From Amborella trichopoda (lineage: Eukaryota > Streptophyta > Magnoliopsida > Amborellales > Amborellaceae), in the NCBI RefSeq assembly GCF_000471905.2, contig NW_006499848.1, forward strand, positions 1,819,203-1,883,202: a stretch of 64,000 bases of DNA. The letters run 5' to 3'. A program made the translations under genes and the position numbers. Positions within the stretch are counted from its first letter, which is position 1; every line of letters starts with the position of its first letter. A model generated the notes under the pieces. That model was not told the DNA's origin. It saw only the letters and a list, made by a program, of their open reading frames with translations, and searched no databases. Shown piece by piece: positions 23,901 to 33,841 of the stretch.

Positions 23901-26900
23901 AGAGAAGTAGTCCCTCGTTGTAGAAGCAGAGATTGGATTTGAGTAAAGAGTTGGTCTTGTGAAAAGATCTTTTTTTGGGGTGGATTCCCTTGTAGGCTTT
24001 GAGAGAAGGTGTATTAACTCAACCCTTTTTATTTTATATTTCTATTTTTCTGGTTTATTATTTCTTCCTGCATCAGTTAGCAAATATTTAAGCATGCTGG
24101 CTATTGAAATGCTAATGCTCATGAGCTGGGGCAGGGTCATATTTTGGTAATTGCCGTGTAGAAAGACCAAACTAAAAATCTTCCATTACTCCCCCATATC
24201 CAAGCCTTATGTTCCTCATTTGTTCTAGGAAAAGAAAACCCCTCAAGGATGCGTGTGAAGGACTGGTTCCGATCTGCGAGATCCGGATCACAATTTGTAT
24301 CGATTAAACAAATCGTCGGAATACCCAAAGTGAGGCATTCTCTAATAGCCGTATATTCTTCTTGGTGATCAACGATGATTACAATATCGGGTAACCCCAT
24401 CATATATTTGATCGCGCCCAGATATGTTTGCAAGTGAGATAATTGTCTGTTCAACATTGCTGATCTCTTTTCGGGAGATGATTAAATCGACCCATCTTTT
24501 GTTCTGCTCTCAAGTCCCTGAACTTATGAAGTCCTGTTTCTGTAGTGGACCAATTCTTTGACATACCACCAAGCCATTTTTTATTTACATAATGACACCG
24601 AGCCCTTGCAGCTGATGCTACTGAATCAGCTGCTTTATCTTTCGTACCTACTATTAAGAAGTGCTTTCCTATACTTGCTGCATCAAAAAATCAATCGCAG
24701 GCTTCTGATAAAGAACGAGCAGTTCTAGTAAGATTTGTAATATGAATACCTTTACGCTTTCCAGAGATATAAGGTGCCATTCTAGGATTCCATTTCCTAG
24801 TGCCATGGCCAAAATGAACCCCTGCTTCCATCATCTCTTCCCAATTGATGTCCCAAGAATAATCGTTAAAGTCACTTCTAAATATGTGGCAGTAGACGAC
24901 GCTAATACCCACCTTTGAGAAGTACTCACAAGCTGGAGCGTGGGGTTGGGAGCCTTTGGAGCACACTAATAAATGATGTTACATTTATTTGTACTAGCTA
25001 ATGGCCCGCGCATTGCGTGGTGCATGTCCATGTGTCAATTTTTCATTAGTGAAGCATGAAGTGTGTGAATGTCAAACGATTTACATATTACTTTTAATGG
25101 ATTACTTTATATAGTTCAACAGTTGAACACTTACCTAAAGAAAAAGTTATTTTATGTTCTCTAATAACTTTTATTTAATCTGTAAATTTACTAATAACTT
25201 TTATTTAATCTGTAAATTTACTTAAAAATAATTTATTGATTGAAAAGGTTTCACTCCTCATTCCCTGTTGCCTCAGACATTTGAAGTCCATCTCATTTAT
25301 CTTTGTAAATGAAGCTTAGCATTTTCATTGATCATAACAGTTGCCGTTAGTTGTTTTCTTGACATGGGGCGAACTTCATTCATAGCACTGCATAAGTAGA
25401 AAATTATGTTTCCACGGTAAGTTAATCTCATCAATATTTGTTTTTTGTCATGATTTCGCTTAGATGCATGTTGCAGGTTCCAGCATTTGAAGAGAAGCAC
25501 GGGCTGTGGCCTTGCATGGTAGCCCCAACTAAAATCATTGCAGGGTTAGGGCTGTCTCTAGGAATCGATATTTTGGAAGCACCTGGAGCAACAGGAGATT
25601 ATCGAACTCTCTTGACTTCAAAAGCTGTAGCTATTGCCAAAGCACTTACTGCTCCTTTGCAATCTCCCCCTCTTGTTTTTGTCCCAGGAGAGGATGATCA
25701 TAAACCAGGTCGAGCCGATGGCTATGATTTCGGCTTCCTCCACATCAAGGTATTCCTTTTGATTCAAACTCTCTTCCCTCTCTCTCTGTCTCTCACTCAG
25801 ACACACACACATATTTTCACAAGGGAAATTTGTCAAAAACCCGTAAGAGATGAAGTATTTAACATCTTTCCCAATTGCAACTATTCCAACTCAAGGCCAT
25901 GTGTTTTTTTTATGGGTGTTTTGAAATTAAATCAAAAGACATGGGTAACGTGTTAAATTGCTCATCTCTTGTGAGGAATTTGCCCTTTTCCCAATCTCGA
26001 GTTTTTCCCCCATGTGCCTTTCATATGTTTCGTGCTCAATTCCTTTAGTGTTCTCCTTGCTATTCTTAGTGACACTTGAGTGGACCACTTGCTATTTCAT
26101 TCGAGTGAATTGTCATACATAATGTCGGGTCCTTCTGTAGAATAAGAAGCATAAATGACCTCCCTAAATCGCTTTTATATCACTAAATATGACAATCAAA
26201 GTATCCTCCACTGTATTCAAGGATCTATGCTCTGTTATCAACCAAATGTAAACCACTTTGTATTCTTGTTCTTTGAGAACCTTCGTGATTTAGCGACCAC
26301 CTTTCTGACCACTAGATCATCCATAGAAAGCCAATAACATTGTAGATCCGTACTGGACTTCCTCAGTAGGTTCCAATGCCGGAAGACATTCAGTTATAAT
26401 AAGATCCAGTTTTATATGCACACTATTGGTCGAACAAGACATAATATTTTCATATTTGCCACTGAATGTGGAACGTTTTCATAGTCCACTCATCTGTTGT
26501 AGAAGAAATAAACTCCCACAAGGTATTCATAATGAGAGGGAACGATTTTGTTCATTTCTTCTTAATTCAATGAGACATGATTTCTCGAATTGTGCTGAGT
26601 TCTTACTGGAAACTATGAGGTGGCATGTTGCAGTACAAGGATTGACTGCATGACAATGGTTAAATCAATTCTCCCTACAGTTGCTACCTTCCGGCTTCCT
26701 CTGGTAGTATAGTTCATGAATACTGTCCTTGGTCTCCTTGGTTAGGAAATACTGTTTGTTATGAATATGTGAGATTTCCTTGTTTTCACTCTATAGTCCA
26801 ACTGTGCAGGCGATAGACGACGCAGGCCATGACAAGGCAAGCCAGTTCAAGGCTCGAGCCATGGAAGTGGTCGACAAAGCCATTGGTCAGCTTGTCCGTC

Positions 26901-27283
26901 TTCTTTGGGAAGCCCAAAGAAAGGGTCACTGTTCATACTCTCTGTGTGTAACCGGTGACCACTCCACACCAGTTGAGTATGGAGACCACAGCTTCGAGCC
27001 TGTGCCCTTCTCTCTATGCAAGCTTGAGGATTTTGTGGATGCAAGGGGTGGTGAGGCTGTAGTTATGGGAGCTTCACTTGACCCATTTCCTCTCCCTTCA
27101 GTTGAAAGCTGTGTAGGTGGTAGGGAGAGAGAGTTCACTGTGGAGAAGAGAGAGAATGAGGTCAGGGCTTATGGGGGTGATTCTGTCAGTGAGTTTAGTG
27201 AGATTGCAGCAGCTAGGGGGTGTTTGGGACGTTTTCATGGGAGTGAGATGATGGGGATCATAAAGAGGCACCTCCAACATTGA
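14910..27283 (+). CDS. Cofactor-independent phosphoglycerate mutase, archaeal (ApgM) type
   Basis: The enzyme interconverts 3- and 2-phosphoglycerate in glycolysis without 2,3-bisphosphoglycerate. Exons are 14910-15200, 18928-19073, 19439-19715, 25477-25749 and 26810-27283; all junctions are GT-AG and in phase, giving 486 aa. The start is the ATG at 14910; the in-frame codon further upstream is TTG and was rejected. Metal ligand D11 sits in LVDGIGD. Nucleophile S58 sits in [15 protein letters not shown], the ApgM signature rather than the GNSEVGH of the common plant enzyme. Exon 5 supplies DDAGHD (332-337) and TGDHSTP (377-383), metal ligands of the alkaline phosphatase superfamily. Length fits the plant ApgM-like family. 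Introns 1 and 3 (3.7 and 5.8 kb) carry a SINE, a GC-rich element, an LTR fossil, a MITE, a LINE scrap and plastid rps2 DNA. No exon is damaged. Confidence 0.95.
15501..15595. repeat. Tandem triplication of about 31-33 bp in mutase intron 1
   Basis: The block ATTTGCTT..CTGTCACCTCTTCATCT..GCGT occurs three times in a row, starting near 15501, 15534 and 15565. The units differ by a few bases. Confidence 0.8.
16170..16760 (-). pseudogene. Degraded coding stretch of unknown origin in mutase intron 1
   Basis: Read on the minus strand, the stretch yields consecutive protein-like segments. One includes [17 protein letters not shown], another [20 protein letters not shown], another [20 protein letters not shown], and then [15 protein letters not shown]. 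Stops and frame shifts separate them. The composition looks like a decayed gene or processed copy rather than random sequence. I do not recognise the family, and it could be part of an unrecognised mobile element. It lies antisense to the host gene and has no intact frame. Confidence 0.4.
17046..17791. mobile_element. GC-rich-ended inverted-repeat element in mutase intron 1
   Basis: The left end is TTTCAAAAAGCACTAGG followed by CCTGGGCG/CAGCGCCTAG repeats. The right end reverse-complements to GATTCAAAAAGCGGACAGCC followed by CAGCGCCTAGGCAGCTGCCT. The interior (17150-17600) is ordinary AT-rich DNA. The terminal 100-150 bp are strongly GC-rich, with many GCCTAGGC, GGGCGGCC and GCGCCTAG palindromes. 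Similar elements with CAAAAAGCGCCTAGGCG-like ends are common in plant genomes. Superfamily and target duplication are not settled. Confidence 0.55.
18211..18360 (+). mobile_element. tRNA-derived SINE head in mutase intron 1
   Basis: An A-box TGGCCTAGTTGG is at 18220-18231 and a B-box-like AGTTTGAACC at 18264-18273. Their starts are 44 bp apart, as in a tRNA gene. The surrounding sequence does not fold as a mature tRNA with an acceptor stem I can support, so a SINE promoter is the better reading. The 3' extent is uncertain; an AT-rich body follows to about 18360-18440. Confidence 0.5.
19150..19322. repeat. Tandem repeat, about 56-bp unit, three copies, in mutase intron 2
   Basis: The block CTATTTGTAAGAAATTAAA, then a T-run, an A-run and ATGAATATTTGGAGGTG, occurs three times with variable homopolymer length. 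Confidence 0.85.
21595..21730 (+). repeat. Short interspersed repeat copy in mutase intron 3
   Basis: CTAAGAAGGGTGAGGACCTT, TCTTAACCTGTCTCATGCCC, TTAGGTAGGCAGCCAACGTA and AAACTTTGCCAAAACTT match, in reverse orientation, the repeat at 45448-45660. The trinucleotide tail is not preserved. Confidence 0.6.
22290..22930 (-). mobile_element. LINE-type RNase H remnant in mutase intron 3
   Basis: On the minus strand, [20 protein letters not shown] and [11 protein letters not shown] match the plant L1 RNase H pattern (EA.ALL.G...A...GW..L.VEGDS..V). Further upstream, LKFDGF resembles the domain start (KLNFDGA). There are stops and a local duplication of a CTTCTGCCTTCACCATGGTA-like block near 22555-22590. 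Reverse transcriptase was not found. Some host RNase H-like proteins share this fold, but the decay and the intron context favour a LINE fragment. Confidence 0.55.
23149..24075 (+). mobile_element. Solo LTR of a small LTR element, with a MITE inserted
   Basis: The stretch begins TGATCGATGG and ends TTCCTGCATCA. It shares TTCTTAGGAATAGGAA, GAGAGAGTTTATTTTTTG, TTGGGGTGGATTCCCTTG and GGCTTTGAGAGA blocks with the LTRs at 55242 and 56392. Removing the 388-bp MITE and its 8-bp duplication leaves about 530 bp, within the length range of those LTRs. No internal region or second LTR is adjacent, so it is a solo LTR. It is old and diverged. Confidence 0.6.
23349..23736. mobile_element. MITE family A, copy 2, with 8-bp target duplication
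   Basis: The insert is flanked by AAGATAGG at 23341-23348 and again at 23737-23744. The ends read GTGCGGTTTGTATAAAAGCC and, in reverse complement, GAAGGGAAAAGTTTATATAG. Both lead into GAGGCTCTAAACAATCAAAT or its close variant. The 8-bp duplication fits a hAT-like transposase, though superfamily assignment from one site is tentative. It sits inside the solo LTR at 23149-24075 and is therefore younger than it. Confidence 0.8.
24272..24862 (-). pseudogene. rps2: Plastid rps2 fragment in the nuclear genome (NUPT)
   Basis: Plastid ribosomal protein S2 sequence is recognisable over most of its length (about residues 4 to 200 of roughly 236). Visible pieces are [63 protein letters not shown] and [17 protein letters not shown]. 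The copy has a stop after LSEACD, a one-codon loss before ARCHYVNKK and a frameshift just before [11 protein letters not shown], so it is not functional. Both termini of the plastid gene are missing. It lies in intron 3 of the phosphoglycerate mutase gene, opposite to its transcription. Flanking plastid genes (atpI, rpoC2) were not recognised. Confidence 0.92.
24994..25230 (-). mobile_element. Helitron-like 3' terminus (5' end not found)
   Basis: Read on the minus strand, a hairpin CCACGCAATGCGCGGG is followed by a short spacer and CTAG|T at 24994-24997, with host T next to it. Helitrons end in a GC hairpin plus CTRR and insert between A and T. The element would extend to higher coordinates but must end before exon 4 at 25477, so it would be a short non-autonomous copy. 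A 29-bp tandem duplication (CTAATAACTTTTATTTAATC) lies at about 25164-25225. The end coordinate given is a guess. Confidence 0.4.
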
Positions 27284-27284
27284 T

Positions 27285-27286
27285 AC

Positions 27287-27321
<35 letters not shown>

Positions 27322-27322
27322 T
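27285..27322. repeat. GT/GA microsatellite in the mutase 3'UTR
   Basis: A short GT run followed by (GA)n begins just after the TGA stop of the phosphoglycerate mutase gene. Confidence 0.9.
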
Positions 27323-28066
27323 TGAAAAGAAAATAGGCGCTTTGAGGGGGAGAGACCAATTTCGAGAGGGAGATACTAATTGTATGTCCTTGCTTTGGTT
27401 AATGATATGAGAAATCGTTAAGCGGTAGTAGCTTTGCTACAGTGTACTCATGCGGAGTAAATCGCAAGGTCCCTCGAGGAAAACACCTCCTAAGAGGATT
27501 TGATCGGAAATTTAGGAATCACTTTGAGATACCATATGAGTAATTTCAAAAAAGAAAAATGATTAAAATTTTTAGTTCCTAAAAGATCATCCAAAGCCTG
27601 GATTATTTGTGCTCATTTCTCAGGGTGAATTTTTCTTTGCTTTTTGAAAGTAAGCAACTGATGACTTATTCACAAGAATAGATTCTCCTATAGGTTGAGG
27701 TTTGTATAAGGTGCCCACACTATGCTATGCAAGTAAGTTTTAAATTTTGTCAGAATATGTAGTTCTGATATTGGAAACTATATGGTGATAAAAAAAATGT
27801 ATGGTCATCCTTAATTATGGAATTTATAATTTTAAATATAGTATAGATCAAGTAGATCAATAATCACTTGAAAATCTTAAAAGTAAACGGTCCAAATAAG
27901 TTACAAGATATATTATTATGGGGTTGCAATTTTTTTTTTTTTTTTTTTTCAATATCTACAGGTTGAGATAATCAATAGCAAGATTTTCCAACTTCTTATA
28001 ATAATAAAAAAAAAAAAACAGATTTTCCAACTTCTGAACGCTCTTTTCTATTGGATTCTTGTGATG
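27323..28066. other. Mutase 3' flank and diverged family A-like MITE half
   Basis: From about 27695 to 27950, GGTTTGTATAAGGTGCCCAC and the later AATCTTAAAAGTAAACGGTC match the left part and interior of the MITE at 58274-58666. The right end is not seen. A poly-T run (27931-27949) and poly-A run follow. No coding exon is visible. Confidence 0.45.
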
Positions 28067-28200
28067 CACTTTACTACTATAAGACTGCAACTTGCCACCT
28101 TATATAATAATTTTCCTTTCATGATCCTACATTCACTTTACTACCATAAGGCTGCAACTTGCCACCTTATATAATAATTTTCCTTTCATGATCCTACATT
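28067..28200. repeat. Tandem duplication, 67-bp unit
   Basis: CACTTTACTACTATAAGACT through CATGATCCTACATT occurs twice back to back, with starts at 28067 and 28134 and only two or three differences. This indicates a recent duplication. Confidence 0.9.
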
Positions 28201-28416
28201 TTCCTGTATGGTCTTCTTGCATGTAGAAGCCCATGTGTGTATTTTAAAATCAATTTCTAGGATGCTCTTTCTTGGAAATGTACAATGCTTAATGATTTCT
28301 AGCAATGGATACTCAAATTGGGGAGAAATCCTTGTGCCATCCCCGACCTGAATAGTATTGATATTTAAATATTAAATAAATATAAATATATATCTTTAGT
28401 TATAATATTTAAATAA

Positions 28417-28760
28417 GGCAAAATTTTATATAGAGCTGAGGCTCTAACCAATCAAATTAGAGCCTACCTAAAAATTTTTGACATCAAGATGCATGGATGT
28501 AAGAAAAAAATGGATTTTAAGATTTAGAAATAGTGTATTTTGTAATGTATTTTTTGGACCGTCAATTTTCAAGATTTTCAAATTGTCATAGATTTGTCGA
28601 TCGACACTATTTTTGAAGCTTAAACTTTATAAATAAAGATGAAAATATATTTTAAGGCTTTCACAAAGATTTCCAGTGTTGAAACCACATTTCTGAACAC
28701 CATTTGAAGGTAGGCTCTAATTGATTGTTTAGAGCCTAGGCTCTATACAAACCACACCCT
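28417..28760. mobile_element. MITE family A, copy 3
   Basis: The left end is GGCAAAATTTTATATAGAGC followed by TGAGGCTCTAACCAATCAAA. The right end in reverse complement is AGGGTGTGGTTTGTATAGAG followed by CCTAGGCTCTAAACAATCAA. The flanks TTTAAATAA and TTTAATTAA are near-matches and could be a decayed target duplication. The interior matches copies 1, 2 and 5. Confidence 0.75.
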
Positions 28761-28860
28761 TTAATTAATGCATGTATATATTTAAAATATTTATGAAATA
28801 TATTTAAATATTTGATTTTTGGATCCAGTCCGGTTCCGAACACAAACCCCGACTCAACAT

Positions 28861-29170
28861 GTTGCCACTCCTATAGAGCTGGCACCGAGTTGGGCTCGAG
28901 CTAGGCTACCCTTAGCCTAAGCTTGCCCAGCCTAAACTAGGGCAATGGGGCCCCGGCCCCAACCAAATTGGGCCAGGCAGGATAGGACATGGCCGAATAC
29001 ATTCTTTTAAAAAAAGTTAAAAACTAATTGGAAAAACCAGAATAGGCAAGCCGGCCATGGTCCTGGCCCAAGCTTGTCTCGGCCCTTGTGGCCCAAGACC
29101 TTGTTTTATGGGGCTGAGGTGAACCGGTAGGGCTTCGCCACACAGGCCTTTGCCAGCTCAACCGCTATTG
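28861..29170. repeat. GC-rich GGCCC/CTTGGGCC repeat tract
   Basis: The stretch starts near GTTGCCACTCC and is dense in GGGCT, GGCCCAAG and GCCCGGC phrases, unlike the AT-rich surroundings. It resembles the low-complexity name-like repeats of plant hAT MITEs (GTGGCAAT...TTGCCAC), but a matching right terminus was not found. Confidence 0.35.
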
Positions 29171-29335
29171 GTAGTATTTTGTTGATAACCAAGATCATGT
29201 TATTAAAATTATGGCAGTGAATAATGACGTATCAAGTTGGCACACCACTTCTTCAAGCACAAATAGAAAGGAATTTATTCCCACACTTGAAAAAGTGGCC
29301 ATCCAAACATGGCCTATACTTCCCTTAATTTTTTG

Positions 29336-29705
29336 GGGTGTGTTTGTATAAGGCGGAGGCCCTAAACAATCAAAGTAATGTGCATCTTCAAATAGTGTCA
29401 AAAGTTGTTTTGGTACTAGAAATGTTTGTGATGGCTTGAAAATTTATTTTTATATTTAATCATAAAATTTAAAGCTCTAAAAATACTGTAGATCGAAAAT
29501 ATCTATGAACACTTGAAAATCTTAAAAATTGACGGTCTAGAAAATGCATTACAACATGCATATTTCCAAGAGTTGAAATCTATTTTTTCTCATGTCCATA
29601 CATCTTGATGTCGAGATGATCGATTTCAGAATTTTTGGGCATTGAAACAACCTCTCCTAATGAATTTTTTGGGTACACCTTAATTCCCTTATATAAACTT
29701 TTTTC
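29336..29705. mobile_element. MITE family A, copy 4 (diverged)
   Basis: GTGTTTGTATAAGGCGGAGG followed by CCCTAAACAATCAAAGTAAT forms the left end. The right end runs into CCCTTATATAAAC. Interior blocks such as ATTGACGGTC and CATACATCTTGATGTCGAGA are shared with copies 2 and 5. It is more decayed than the others. Confidence 0.6.
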
Positions 29706-29736
29706 TGTCTTTTTACATAAGGCCATAAGGTTGGAA

Positions 29737-29944
29737 AAAGTATACAATGAGATAATTTACTTTTAAAACTAGATAATCACAATTAATCTTGACCATTGAA
29801 TGTAAAATTACATGGCTTTATTTATTCTTTTAATGAAGTTCAAATTCAAAATATAATTTTTTGAACTTTGTGACACACATACTATCTGATTTCACATTAG
29901 ATGGTTATAACTTATTTGTAACAAAGATAAATAATCTCACTAGT
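29737..29944. mobile_element. MITE family B, copy 2
   Basis: The left end is AAAGTATACAATGAGATAAT followed by TTACTTTTAAAACTAG. Inside are CACAATTAATCTTGACCATT and, near the right end, GATTTCACATTAGATGG. The right end is AAAGATAAATAATCTCAC. It lies directly beside family A copy 4. Confidence 0.65.
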
Positions 29945-30690
29945 GTCAACGTGAGTGATACTTAACCGTATGGAAAAGAAGGCACGATTATCATACGAAA
30001 CACATAGCAATCAAACAGAAATGGTGACGATAACCATCCAAAAGTTTAAAAATAAAGCAAAACGGAGGCAAAAAAATGACAAAATCACCCCATATAAAAG
30101 CATGGGAAAGGGAATTTAAAGGGCCGTTACTTGGCAAAATTGTTCCATAGGATTCCTTTTTCAACTGTTTCGAACAGATAGTAGTGCGAAATGAGAAAAA
30201 GAGTGTATGAAGATAGAAAGGAGGAAGGTGGTGGTGCTTTACCCTTTTCAAGGGTTTCCTACATTGGGGGAAAAAGCATTCACATAGAGAGAGGTATGAT
30301 ACTAGGGGAATACATCCCAATAATAAGAGAGAGAGGTATGGTAATAGTTGGGGTGGCAATGGATCCGGACTCGACCTAGGGATCCTACGGATATACTCGA
30401 CAAGGGTTCAGGTATGGGTCTAAAACTTGGACCCGAACACTATTCGGGTTTGGGTCCGGGTCCGGTTGGACCTGACCCATATCCGTAAACTATTGGAGAT
30501 AAAATACTTCAAGCCCTATTCATTTGGGTATATTAAGGATCAAATACAATAAGAATTCGTAGTCATCTTTAGCTATTAAGCGACAAATTAGATGACTTGA
30601 AATCTAATGGTAGGTGATTGTGACTTTGTTGCCAATAATATGAGTATATGATAGTTAAAAAAGAACACAAAAAAAAAAAAAAAGGCTCAA
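29945..30690. other. Intergenic; GGGTCCGG repeat, no gene seen
   Basis: Open frames near 29991-30380 show no family features. At 30352-30480 a GGGTGGCAATGGATCC start is followed by GGGTCCGGGTCCGG phrases. This is a partial relative of the element at 30691-30822. Confidence 0.4.
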
Positions 30691-30822
30691 AGTGATGGTG
30701 GCAATGGACCCAATCTGGGACCCAACGGGTACCGGTATGAGTCCAACTTTTGGAATGAAATACATTCGGGTATGGGTCCGGTCCAGCCAGATCGAACAGT
30801 ACCCGACCTGTTGCCACCTAGG
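30691..30822. mobile_element. Small GTGGCAA-ended MITE
   Basis: The left end GGTGGCAATGGACCC and right end GGGTACTGTTC..ACCCGACCTGTTGCCACC form an inverted repeat (GGTGGCAA against TTGCCACC). The unit is about 130 bp and rich in GGGTCC. Such GGTGGCAA-ended repeats are common in plants and usually attributed to hAT-like MITEs. The flanks AAAGTGAT and TAGGTAAT match poorly as a target duplication. Confidence 0.5.
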
Positions 30823-30967
30823 TAATAGGTAAACACATCCTAATGATGTTAGAGAGAGAGAGGGGTATGGTAATGGGTAAATAAATCCCAATAATCGTAG
30901 ATAAAGAAAGAGAGTAGAGAGAGTCGATAGAGAAAGAGAGGTGTCGTAACAGGGGAGTATATCCGAT

Positions 30968-31300
30968 GGGGTTTCTATAAAGCCTAGGCTTTATGAAAAA
31001 AAAAAAAAAGTTTCATCTCAAATCTTTGTTCGGAAAGCACTTTCAGCAAAAGAAATCTCTATTATGGCTTTAAAATCAATTTCCAACACCAACAATAAAA
31101 TTCGAAACTAAAAAAATAGTGCAGATCTTGCGGATTTGTGAACGCTTATTTTTAGGGCAAAATAGACTGTCTAGAAATTTTTTTACAATATACACTATTT
31201 TTAGAGATTAAAATCCTCTTTTTTTTTCCACAATCATAATGTTCAAACCAAGATGATTGATGAAAAGGTTTTCTAATGCTTTAATTCTAATTTTCAATGA
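30968..31300. mobile_element. MITE family A, diverged copy
   Basis: TTTCTATAAAGCCTAGGCTT at the left and interior phrases AAATAGTGCAGATCTTGCGG, ACAATATACACTATTTTTAG and CCAAGATGATTGATG match the family A interior. The right inverted end is not clear. Confidence 0.45.
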
Positions 31301-31406
31301 ATTATGAGACGAAGATTTATTTATTTTTGTGTAATTCAGTGGGAAAGACAAACCCCTCCCTTTTTTTTCAAGTAGATTAGGAGTTAGCTTTTTTGAAGGT
31401 GTTAGA

Positions 31407-33841
31407 TGAAAGAAAGACCTATGTAATCTTTTGCTTGGGAAATACAATTTTTTTTTTTCTAAATAATAATCACCCCTTATAATTTTGGCAACAAGATCAC
31501 TTGCAGATGATATTTTTATAAATAATAGAAATTCCAAAAATTAAATAACACATCAATAAAATAAATCTCAACTACTTGATGTCAATCATATAACCTAATA
31601 CTATGCTTGATAATATAAAATAAAAAAACAAACAATTAAAAGAAAAGATGCTGGAGATTACCTTAACCGGGCTTTTTACACCCCACACCGAGTCACTACA
31701 TCTAATGGTGTGGGATCAGCGGTCTAGCTTTAATCTCGAACCGAAAAAGCTAGTTTCGGCCAAACTAGGTAACCACCTTTAAATCTCTATAAAACCATAA
31801 CTTCAAAATAATAAGGCTCAAACCCTAATTTTCTCGAACCTTAGATTAGATCTTGAGAGAGAGAGAATCTCTATGTTGGGGCGTGCACCGTAGGGTCTTG
31901 TTAGGAGAGAGAGAGTAGAGAGAGAAAATAAGAGAGTAGAGAGAGAGGGGCGTGGCCCCTAAGAGAGAGAGAGTTTATGGGAGAGAGAGGTATGTAAAGA
32001 TGGGGGAGAGCACCCTATTATAGTGAATTTTAGGTNNNNNNNNNNNNNNNNNNNNNNNNNNNNNNNNNNNNNNNNNNNNNNNNNNNNNNNNNNNNNNNNN
32101 NNNNNNNNNNNNNNNNNNNNNNNNNNNNNNNNNNNNNNNNNNNNNNNNNNNNNNNNNNNNNNNNNNNNNNNNNNNNNNNNNNNNNNNNNNNNNNNNNNNN
32201 NNNNNNNNNNNNNNNNNNNNNNNNNNNNNNNNNNNNNNNNNNNNNNNNNNNNNNNNNNNNNNNNNNNNNNNNNNNNNNNNNNNNNNNNNNNNNNNNNNNN
32301 NNNNNNNNNNNNNNNNNNNNNNNNNNNNNNNNNNNNNNNNNNNNNNNNNNNNNNNNNNNNNNNNNNNNNNNNNNNNNNNNNNNNNNNNNNNNNNNNNNNN
32401 NNNNNNNTAAGAGAGAGTAGAGTTATGGGAGAGAGAGGTATGTAAAGATGGGGGAGAGCACCCCTATTTATAGTGAATTTTAGGTCTAGGGTTTCTTTAG
32501 GGTTTCCTATAGTTTGTCTCTTTCTTGAGATCGAATATAGACCATTGATCAAGGTGACTTGTGAGGTGAGAGATCCGAGTCATCTATTCTATAGATGGAC
32601 CATCAATATTATGGAAGGTGCATGAACCATTATCCTCATTTTCTTAATCCATTTTCCCATCAATATATTTAAATAAATTAAATTCATTAAAGATATAGTG
32701 CATACCATAAATTGCATATTCCATCTCATATTTTTTATAAAAATATTTCAATAATATCAAGTCAAGATATTTCTTCAATAATCAAGATAAGATATGGTCA
32801 ATATTTCCTAATCAATATTTGGTCACATGCTACAAGATATAGTTACCATATTTAATAAACTTGAAGACAAAGCAACAAGACAAGGTATCTAAGGGTGGGG
32901 CGTGCTACCCATGTATGGTATGTGGGGCCCCACTTAATACCCACATGTTGGGCCCATGTCTACTATGGTCCCCTATATTTTTTTTTTAATAAATATTTTA
33001 AAATTAAACAAAATGAATTTTAAAACATTATAACTTTGTAAATTAATAACTTCATTTTTATAAGTCCAAAAATAAGAAATAAAATATCATATAATTTATA
33101 AAAATTCAAATAATAAATCTAAAATAATTTCATAATAAAATGAACACAATTAAATTAATATGATGGGAAGTGGATCCATATGGTTCAAGAATTCAATCAA
33201 CAATTGCAGGGTATTCCACCTTCAATTGTGGACTACAGACCACACTTGTTTTATTGAACCGATCCAGTGTTTTTCATGACCTACAGTTCAAGCAGGGGCT
33301 CATTAACGGGTCACCAAAGTCTGGTCGATGAGCCAAAGAGTCGCAATCGCAGTCTGTGGATTACAGGTCCTCCGTTAGAGACAAGTCAAGATCACCACAA
33401 TTTGATGCGACCACAGCTCTATGACGCATAGGAGTATCTCTCGCACATGCATATGCTTCACCCAAAGATGGATATCTAGCTTTCCAGAATGATCTATCTA
33501 TATGCATGCCGTGTGATGGAATATGGATGAGGTTTTGGCCCCCTTCTCTGTAGGCCTACTATCACACACAAGGGTCACACAGTCCCTCGGCTTACTCATC
33601 TAGGCATAAGCTCCGACCTCATCAAGGGCTAACCAAAAACCCTTGGTTTATTTTTATGCCCAGGTACCTTGGATTTTCCAACTGACTAATCTAGATCGTC
33701 AAGCACAGTCCGGTATTTGTAAATATCATTTGCTTAGTATTGTCTTCAAGAGACCACACTCCCACTGAGTTTATGTTCCACTATAATAAATGTTTTTCAT
33801 TACACACTCAAAAGGCCTTTAAAAGCCACATAAACCCAACA
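31407..33841 (-). repeat. 3' LTR of the copia element
   Basis: On the plus strand it runs from TGAAAGAAAGAC to AAACCCAACA, immediately followed by the reverse-complemented polypurine tract. It contains an assembly gap (32036-32407) and GA-rich blocks. It matches the LTR starting at 37075 over long stretches. Confidence 0.88.
32036..32407. other. Assembly gap (372 N) flanked by matching sequence
   Basis: The roughly 60 bp before the gap (from TTATGGGAGAGAGAGGTATG to GTGAATTTTAGGT) recurs right after it, at about 32423-32485. The gap length and one of the two flanks may be artefacts of repeat-collapsed assembly in a GA-rich LTR segment. Confidence 0.75.
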
